Assembly (NCBI GenBank): GCA_026120185.1
Contig: JANUWF010002121.1
Span: 372,001-436,000 of the forward strand
Direction: 5' to 3'
DNA: 64,000 nucleotides
Source: Voacanga thouarsii
Taxonomy: Eukaryota > Streptophyta > Magnoliopsida > Gentianales > Apocynaceae
Shown: positions 55,795 through 64,000 of the stretch, one piece after another
Numbering within the stretch: the stretch's first letter is position 1
How the letters are laid out: the number at the start of each line of letters is the position of its first letter
The notes under the pieces: model-generated
What the model saw: only the letters and a program-made list of their open reading frames with translations
What the model was told of the DNA's origin: nothing
Database searches by the model: none
Made by a program: the position numbers and the translations under genes

Positions 55795-58700
55795 TGTAAC
55801 ACCCCTACTAAAGTTAATAGCCGAATCATATCAACACCAGGTGTCGCCCCGTCTGTCCCAGACAAGGGGTCTTTATAATGAAAAACCAACAAAGTATGTA
55901 AGGTCCAGATCCATACAACAACCCATACTGATGGTCACATGCACATATATAATAAAGAATCTCATACATGAAAATTTTCATTCAACATTAGTAATAATGT
56001 ACATTATCCAATAGGGAAATGTCAAGACCTATTCTGCTATCACTGTGGTATCATCCACTATCCGTTGGTCTATTTAACTATGAATCCTATAAAAATGGGT
56101 AAGACGAAAGATACGTGTGAGTGAAAAATCACCTAATGAGTCCCGTGTATGCTAGTGCTTTATCAAAAAGATAGAGTACGTAAAACATTTGTGGAATAGC
56201 ATATCATTTGTTCACTGGAAACGATTCCAAAACTCTCTAAAGAAGAGATTATTCAGAACTCAATCATTTTTGAAAAATTGTATTTCAATTTCAAATCATT
56301 GCCTAACTTTTTTCAAATCACAGGCACTTCTCCAACAGAAGGTCGGCATGTATCCATATGCAAGTCAGCAGTCCTTGCCTTCGGTGCCACGTAACATTAT
56401 ACTGAGACGCAACCTCTAGTACTCAATCATGCATCGCCGAAATAAGTACACCGCAGTGTACTTCTGCTCAGGTATACCATAGCATTCATAGTGTACTGCA
56501 ACATAAAATCTTTTACTTGCCACCATAAGCCGGGGGTCCCAATCCTAACGCCAATCACCAACGAGACGACAAGGAGTCAAACACACTGAGTGTCCCTGCC
56601 CGGTATCCAATGAATGACTCAAAAATTAGAAGCGTCCACAGATGCAGCAATTGCTACGTGCTAAACGGCTAGCCATGACGACTCATCTTAATGTCTAGTC
56701 ACCCCATTTAGAGTTAGACAATCCCTAGAACTAGGCCAGGTTGCTAGGGTCATCTAACTCTAACGTGGGCTAGTACAAAGATCAAAGTCCTTGCAGAGTA
56801 CTCAAAGTTAAGAATACCAACCCCATCTGACTGATCAGGCCAGAGGGTTATCTAATCCCACAAAATTTCAAATCAAAACATTATTGGGGAAAAATCACAT
56901 TTTCCAGAATTTGATCCCACTGACTTGCAAGTCAGATTATGATTCACATAGGCTCCGCAGAGCTAATCAATTCATTCCATAGGCACATCAGGCCAATAAA
57001 ACAATTTTCAAGAATCCAAAGTCATTTTTCAAATGTCAATCTCATCACAAGAGATTATCTTCTAAAATCTAGTTAAAGCAGGATAAAGAGTTTAGTTTAT
57101 AGATCAAAATATGTTTCCATGAATATTTGGGTTGTTTTCCCCGTACTCGATCACAAAAGTCATTTCCAAGGGTATTCAGATCATTTTACACATATCCGAT
57201 TCAAAAAGACTTTTCGAGGATATTCGGGTAATTTTACCCTTACCCAATTTGAAAAGTATTCAAAAAAATTCTAATAAGGGTATTTCGGTCATTTACCGTA
57301 TACCTAATTTCAAAAGTTTTCATAAACATTCCAATAAGTACATTTGGATAATTTTCTAAATATCCGATTCCAAAAGGAATTCATTTCAAGATATCCCGAA
57401 TTCTAATCCCAAAAGAGGATTAAATTCAATGTTTCCAAACATATTTCCATAAAATGTTTCAATAAGGGCATTCCAGTTAATTTATGAAAACCCAATTCCA
57501 AAAATCGCCATTTTTCAAAAATCCCATGTATTTAAACCAAAAAAGAGTAAATTCACAAAATTCATGCTTTAATAATCTAGTAAGGTTTCAGAGCCAATTA
57601 TGATGTTCAATCGAGCCTAAAAAGGCATAAAATAATTCTTGCTCAGATAAACCTTAAACATATTAAGGGATTTCCAAAATGATATAAAACATAGCATTTC
57701 ATCGAAAAATGAAGCACACTAGCTTTCAAAAAGTTTTAGAAATCAAAGGGACCTACCTCGTGTCCTAACTAAACTTTTTCCGTTTACGACCGTTCAACCA
57801 TCGTTTTCAACGTTCCGTTGGCCGTTTACCGACAAACCTACACCAAACATCATTTTCGGGTCAAATTGTATTCAGCCGAAAAATAGCGAACGGTTAGCCG
57901 ACATCTAGCCGACATCCCCGACAGTTAGCCGACTTCCAACCAATGTTTAGCCGATAGTTAAGGAAAATGTTCAACTTTTGTTTACGTCGTTTTTTCATCG
58001 TTTGATCAATTCTTACGTTTTACTTTTCCAAAATCCTTCCTCTCTTCATAAACAAAGGATGCACTTCATATTTCTGATTATTTTATCCAATATCACACAA
58101 TTAATCATCCTTAAGTTCCTCCATTTTCAAACTCATTTTTATGGAATTTCACAGATTGACACATGATTTTCTTTTGCACATAACTTTCAATCCACAACTC
58201 CGATTTGGCTCTATGATATACCAAAAAGGCCCTAAGACTCTTAACTTTAATTCCTTATTGGCCTTTTTAAATTTCTTGTTACCATAACATAATACAAGGT
58301 AAAAATAGTCCCAGTAGTTTTACCTCTATTCCACTATTCATGTTTTCTGTTATTCTTCTATAGTCTTTAATATCTTGAAACCGTTAATTCATTCAATTTT
58401 CCTTCAAATAGTCTTTAAATCTGTGATTTACAGATTCCAATAGCTCACAAGAATCATACTTATTCAATATAAATTCATCTTTTCTAATTAAAGGCTAGTA
58501 TAATCCATTTTTCCAAGTAAATTCCATTTTTACTCTACTTTGATAATCATCTTCACAACTGGAAACAACCCTTTAAGCCACCATCAGTTATTCCTCACAC
58601 AAAACATCATTCAAAAACCCTTAGGCAGCCGACACTTATATACACATATACAAGGTTCTTACACAAAAAGTTCACAAATCCTAGCTTTGATCCAAAATCA

Positions 58701-59652
58701 TAACATGAAAATCATCTTTTTATGTTAAAATTCATATCAATATAATCACTGTAATGAGATCTATGACTTCAATTCTTGAAGCATAGACTTTTACCTTGTA
58801 TGTGGGATCTCTTAGCTTGATTTTGCTCCAAGAACACGCACACATCTTTCTTTCTCTCTCATTTTTCTTTTTTCTCCCTATTTTTCTCTAGCTTTTCTTT
58901 CCTTTTCTTTCTCTCTTCTTTCCCTACTCCTTATGCACAAAATCTGGCTATTTTTTAGCTCCTTAACCACCATTCTTGGTCCAAATTGCTGACTATTTGG
59001 TCACAAATTGTGGGCTATCTGTCATATGTCGCAATTTTATTTGTCCACTAATTTTTTTATTTATTTTGTATAGCTTATTTGATAAGATTTATCTTGTATA
59101 AAATCTCATAAAACCTCTCATAATTTGACACATGTCCCAATCCACCAATCACATAGTGCCACACGTGCAAGTTTTATCCGCATTTCTAATTTTTCTCATA
59201 AATGTCCAAAATTGGGTCCGGAATGGAAAAATATTTTACTTCACCATTCCACTCCAAAAATTCCACTAAATCCATTGGTAATATTTAATTGCTTCAATTC
59301 CTTCTTAGTTTGGTCAAACTTATGGTCAAAGTCGCTGGAGCGGTCAAAATGACGAAAATGCCCCCGATAACCCGGATAGCATAATTCACACCAAAATGTG
59401 TGTTTCATTACACTGATTAGTTTCTCTTCTTAGTATACCCTCAAATTCTTATTTTGTTAATAATAGTAGCCTTCCAAATATTTAGGGTACAGGTAGAACA
59501 AATCCAATAATTACATCCAGGTCCTGACAAGATATTATTATACCAAAATTTTCGTCTCATTGTACTGATCATCTTTTGTTCTGACCATTGATATAAGTTC
59601 TCATCTTATCACAAGTAGTGGCCAATCAATGGTTAAAATATGGGATATTACA
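55795..59652 (-). repeat. G2 3' LTR, complete
   Basis: The LTR is 3858 bp, TGTAACACCCC...GGATATTACA in plus sense. Minus-strand donor 1 is ACAAG|GTAAAAG (58794), donor 2 ACGAG|GTAGGTCCC (57756) and acceptor 2 TTTTTATAG|GATTC (56088-56087), a putative 1670-nt intron 2 that is longer than in the other families. Acceptor 1 could not be placed with confidence. Confidence 0.9.
57121..57505. repeat. Degenerate tandem repeat in the G2 LTR
   Basis: About six to seven units of 48-75 bp follow the pattern 'ggtattcggtcattttacc', then 'atatccgattcaaaa', then 'cattccaataag'. Within one reading frame the units give repeated peptides. G1 has only one or two units at the matching place (about 1140-1230). 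Confidence 0.7.
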
Positions 59653-61910
59653 ATCTCTCCTCCTTACAAAAAATTCGTCCTCGAAATTGACTTAAACCTG
59701 GAATAATTACGGATAATTCTTCAATATCTTCGCTTCTGTAGTTGCATCTCGCACTGGATGATGATTCTGCAACACTTTTATAAGTGAAATTTTCTTTATT
59801 TGGCACCCCTTTTTTAGTATACTCTAAGATCTTAATAGGCTTTTCCTCATCCTTTAAGCTTAGAGTAATCTCAGCAAGCTCTTCATTCAAAATGTGTGCG
59901 GGATCAATTGCATATTTTTTGAAGTTGGGCACCATGGAACACTTTGGGAATACTTTGAAACTCTACTAGTAACTCTAATTGATAGGCCACATTCCCAATC
60001 CTCTCGACAATAGGGAATGGTCCAACATACCTAAATGCCAATTTCTTTTCCTATTCTTTGATTCCCAATTATCGTCATGGAGTTACATTCAAGAATACAT
60101 GATCTCCTTCTATAAATTTCAAATCTCTCTTACGTCGATTCGTATGACTTTTTTGTCTACTCTGAACTACCTCCAACTTAATGTTAATCATCTCCACAGC
60201 ATGTCAAACTTTTTCAAGACCCAAAGCATCCTGTTCACCCATTCTTCATTTTGGACTTTATTTCCTTCCATACAGAGCTTCCGATGCGACCATTCCAATT
60301 GTTGATTGATAACTATTATTGTATATGAATTCTAAATATGCTAAATTATCAATCTACTTAACACCAAAATTCAAAACGCAAGCCCAAAACATATCTTCCA
60401 AAATTCCATTCACTTGTTCTGTCTGTCCATCTGTGTGTAAGTGTGCTGGTATGCTAGACATTATTGTGGTCCCAAACCTCTACTGTAGCTTAGTCCAAAA
60501 CTTTGAGGTAAATCTAGGATCTCTATCTGACACAACACTAGAGGATAGTCATGCAGTCTGATTACTTCCTCCATATAGATTTCACTTACCTTTTCTAGGG
60601 AATTTTGTTAATTAATAGGAATAAAATGGGCAAACTTAGTTAGTCGATCCGTTATCACCCAAATAGTATCTCACTGCTCTACTATCATAGGTAATCTTGT
60701 AATGAGGTCTATAATAATTTCATCCAATTTCCACGATGGAGTAGATAATGGTTGTAACCCTCCAGGTCGTTGTTGATTAGCTTTCCTTTACAAACAAATT
60801 GAACATCAAGTTACAAGGTCTGAATTGTCCTTCTTCATACCAATGCCCTTCTTCATACCAATGCACCAATAATATTGTTTTAGGTTCTAGTACTTCTTTA
60901 CAGCTGCTAGATGGATGGTATACTTACTCCAAAGTGCCTCCGTTAAAACATCTTATCTCATCGCATATTGTTTCAGAATACAATACCGATTTCGATAACA
61001 ATTAATCCCATCATTATCCTTTCCGAACTCATCTCCTCCTGTATTGACCTCCTTCTGCACTAAATTTGCACTCTTCATCTTTATCTTGCTCTCTCTTCAA
61101 CTGTTGTAGGAAGGCTGGTTAAATTGAAGTATTACTTATCCTTATTTCTTCGTCTACTGCAAATACATCTAATTCTGAAATTTGTAACGTCCAAAGAGCT
61201 GATAAATTTTCCTTCCTACTAAGGGCATTTACTACGGTGTTTGCTTTTCCAGGATGATATTTAATTAGACATTAAAATCCTTCCAAAAATTTCATCCATC
61301 AACGTTACCTTATGTTCAAATCCTTTTAAGTAAAAACATATTTCAAACTTTTGTGGTCAGTGATGATTTCTAACTTTGCCCCACATAAATAATGTCTCCA
61401 TTCCTTAAGGGCAAACATAATAGCAACTAACTCCAAATCATGTGCAATGTAATTCTAATCATGAGTTTCCATTTCCTAGAGATATAAGCTATCACCTTTC
61501 TCTCCTACATCAATACTCCTCTCAATCCTTCCTTTAACATATCTGTGTACTCCTTTTAAGGTTTGTCCATCATTGGCAATATTTAAATAGTAGCAGAGCT
61601 TAATCCTTCTATCAACTCTTAGAATTTTTCCTCATATTTCCTAGTCCAAATATAAAGAACTTTCTTTTGGGTGAGTTAGCTCAAAGTAAAGCTATCTTAG
61701 GAAATTTCTCAGTAAATCTCCGATAATATCCTGCAAATCCCAGAAACATCATATTCAGTCGAAATCTCAGGACGTTTCCAATACATCACTGCTTCGACTT
61801 TTGCAGGATCTATTGTACTCGCGGCTTTGGATATCACATGTCCCAAGAATGCTACTTCTTTTAGCTAAGACTCATACTTATTGAATTTTGCATATAGTTT
61901 GGTCTCCCTT
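59653..61910 (-). pseudogene. G2 pol 3' fragment: RT end, RNase H, integrase, chromodomain
   Basis: The chromodomain and its lead-in are in 59648-59935 (VPNFKKYAIDPAHILNEEL, KPIKILEYTKK), then decayed. The integrase core is at about 60500-60720 with stops, the zinc-binding part near 60830-60900 and RNase H at about 61200-61560. The RT/RNase H connection (minus-strand LGHVISKAA) is near 61810-61850. A 17-bp tandem duplication (cttcttcataccaatgc) lies at 60828-60863. No long frame survives. The copia insertion at 61911 removes the continuation from view. Confidence 0.8.
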
Positions 61911-63731
61911 TGTTGGGATGTATGCCTTCTTAGACTTGGTTTCTGGTGTAAAAATCGAATGTTTTAATAAAAGAATTTATTTTTAGAAATTGTTTGGGAA
62001 TTTATAATTTTATTTATGCACAATTACGTTTGGAAAAGGCCCATTGTGTTTAAGTAAATAGTCCATGTGAATGGAGGTTTTTCACAGTAAGGTATAGATC
62101 ACAGGTTACTTAACACATAAACTTTTGTTCTTTGCCGATTGATGAGAATGGGAATCTCATCATGTCTAGGTTATTATTTTGTGAATTCTAAATGGGGAAT
62201 GGCTTACTTTTAGCCAGTGAGTAGTCCATTCACTTCATGACATAAGCGTATTTCGAATACGTAGAACAGGACCTATAGTAGTGGTTTCTAAAAGTACTAT
62301 ATGGTAGAAACTTAGACTACTACTACTACAGTGTGGACTAGTACTCTACGACTTGAGTAAGAGTTGGTGGTCTGAAGAAACTGGAAGCATATGCTTTGAT
62401 ATGCTATAGTTGAGGTTCTATCGTAGGGTCAATATACTTGCATATTGGGTATATGTGACTAGTTAGTCTAGACAAACTTGTACAAGATAGTTTCTATACT
62501 ATATCACCCCTTGTGGTTGTCTTAATGATCAAAATATCTAGGGCCCTGAGAAACATGACTTAGATATTTGCTTTAGGGTAGCTCCATTGGAAAGCAGAAA
62601 CAATCCAGGAAGTCGTAGATCATTAGACTAGGGGACTAAGGATGGTAAATGTCATTTAGAGAGGTGTTAGTATACTTCTTCCTCTCTAAATGTACGGCGA
62701 TGTATAGAGGGGTATTTTAGTGATTACACCTGCAGGTCAGAGACTTTGCTAACGCAGCACTATCCATGGGGTTAATATTTCCTTATTGTAATATTAGGAA
62801 ATATTTAAAATGAAAAATACAGCTATTTATACGGCAATGGTTTTTTGGTCATTTTAGTAGCCAAGGCGGTGTGTCTTTTGGTCCCCAGTATAAACCGTGA
62901 GTCCTAATTATATATGGGCTAAAGAATTAAATTAAATTAAATAGAATTTATTTTATTTAAGTAGCCTGATTTAATTATTGCGTTAGAATAAAATAAAGGT
63001 CTATGGAAACAGATAATTAATTAAATTAGTTTAGTTGTATAATTAATTATTCAGGGCTTTGGCCCAATTTGAATAATTAGGGATTAACCTGGGACTAAAC
63101 TGATTTAGGATTATTTACTTGGACTGGTTTATTTGGGTTGGAAAAATTTATTATTTGTTGGGACATTAGGTTAGTTTTAACTAGAATAATTAATTAAGCC
63201 CAAAAGGTTAAACTAAGAGTTTAATGGCCCAGTCCAGTTTAACCTAGGGTTTTTTTAGGTTAAATAAGAGGATTGAAAATAACGTCATTGTTACAGAACA
63301 AACACTCTAAGAGACGGCTTCTTCTCTGTGAAAGGCCAGGCACCTCTCTCTCCCTCTTCAGAAAAATTCCCTAGCCAGTTAGTTGTTCACCAAACGGTAG
63401 TTGGGCAGGTCATATACTGGAAGACCGAGAGTTCGGCGTTTACACATATGCAAATGAGGAGTAGGAGGCTTGCAGGAATCGCACTAGAGGCTTCTACTAG
63501 CACACCTACACCGGTTGCACACATTCCGATCCAGCCACCTCTGAAAACCAGAAGGAGAGGTAAAATTTTTAAAACCTCGGGATTGGGACAGGGCGCAACA
63601 AGCGCCGGTGCCGGCTAAGGCTGTCGGAGCTGGCACCGGCCCTACCTTGGAATCCCTATTCTTGTTTTTCTAGTTATTTTTATATTCGCTTCCGCTGCAT
63701 GCCCTGTGTTTTTCCACTTTTCATGCCTTCA
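61911..63731 (+). repeat. Copia 5' LTR (1821 bp)
   Basis: It starts TGTTGGGATGTATGCC right after G2 RT sequence and ends CATGCCTTCA, two bases before a primer site. The five bases before it (CCCTT, 61906-61910) should be the target duplication. The matching 3' end is outside the window. A plus-strand frame at 63328-63618 lies in this LTR and has no recognisable domain. Confidence 0.82.
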
Positions 63732-63733
63732 AT

Positions 63734-63744
63734 TGGTATCAGAG
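63734..63744 (+). other. Copia primer binding site
   Basis: TGGTATCAGAG, the complement of the initiator Met tRNA 3' end, two bases after the LTR. It shows that the element runs rightwards from here. Confidence 0.88.
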
Positions 63745-64000
63745 TACGAAGGTTTTGTGAAAATATAGGGAGCATGCATCTAGATGAATAAAATTGGAAA
63801 CATATGTCTAATTAAAATTGTGATCCTTCGCTATTTATGGTACGAATAGATTCTCTGTTAAACCTCGCGGTTGGAGGTGTAGGAATCTGTAATTTTCTAT
63901 TTTTCTTAGCAAATCGTGTAAGTCCAATGTTTATGGGTATAGGCCATTGTTGGTTTTGGTTGATTTCATTGCATTAAGATTGAAATTGGAAAGCCAATGG
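63745..64000 (+). mobile_element. Copia internal leader, start
   Basis: These are the first 256 bp of the internal region. No gag frame is recognisable yet; it would be expected beyond the window. Confidence 0.6.

Larger units (their letters stand above)
55795..61910 (-). mobile_element. G2: chromovirus of family G, 3' part
   Basis: LTR 55795-59652 is followed by the end of pol to 61910, where a copia element begins. It sits in the F right LTR after aaggt (55790-55794), the probable target duplication. The other copy of that duplication would be outside the window. The family matches G1 at the left of the window. Confidence 0.85.

Noticed and set aside
57121..57505. Possible CRISPR-like regular repeats
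   Set aside because: Units are degenerate, of unequal length and without distinct spacers, inside a plant LTR.
63328..63618. 96-codon plus-strand frame near the right end
   Set aside because: It lies inside the copia LTR before the primer site, with no recognisable domain. Too weak to call a gene.

Overview
The window is plant nuclear DNA made entirely of nested LTR retrotransposons. I found no host gene, no host tRNA or rRNA gene and no CRISPR array. The evidence for a plant is four families of Ty3/gypsy chromoviruses of the Tekay/Del type (long LTRs, initiator-Met tRNA primer sites, integrase ending in a chromodomain), Ty1/copia LTRs, 5-bp target duplications and C-to-T decay of coding sequence. 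A heavily methylated, gene-poor (possibly pericentromeric) region is inferred. The family names G, F, E and D are mine.

Layout, outermost to innermost. G1 (1-5290, minus) is the 3' end of a G-family element: a partial 3.26-kb LTR and a decayed pol end. F (5291-55794, minus) is inserted in the RT/RNase H part of G1. Its left LTR (5291-10551) holds a 1859-bp solo-LTR-like insertion (5838-7696). Its integrase holds a 1768-bp copia-like solo LTR (10825-12592). Its gag and an upstream ORF0 lie at 15750-17908. Its right LTR is split into 18046-19901 and 54656-55794 by an E-family array.

The E array (19902-54655, minus) reads LTR1, internal 1, LTR2, internal 2, LTR3, with one outer target duplication (GTAGG/GTAAG). 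It is therefore one insertion locus carrying two element bodies that share the middle LTR. Internal 1 is hit twice by family D: a clean 4350-bp solo LTR (23843-28192, duplication CCTCT), and a 5'-truncated plus-strand D element (30961-40309) whose left edge is a deletion junction with filler DNA. G2 (55795-61910, minus) is inserted in the right LTR of F, and a copia element (from 61911, plus) is inserted in G2 and runs off the window.

All gag-pol regions are broken, so none of these copies looks autonomous. Gag would form the particle. Protease, reverse transcriptase, RNase H and integrase would copy and insert the element, and the chromodomain would target heterochromatin. Families E, F and D also share a feature not usual for this group: an acidic reading frame (ORF0, about 280-290 codons) between the primer site and gag. 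It is intact in the second E body (50361-51236).

The LTRs of all four families share well-placed splice-donor and splice-acceptor sequences, which suggest a two-intron untranslated leader inside the LTR. Families D, E and F also share a hairpin within the second putative intron. ORF0 plus the putative spliced LTR leader is the best candidate here for an undescribed system.
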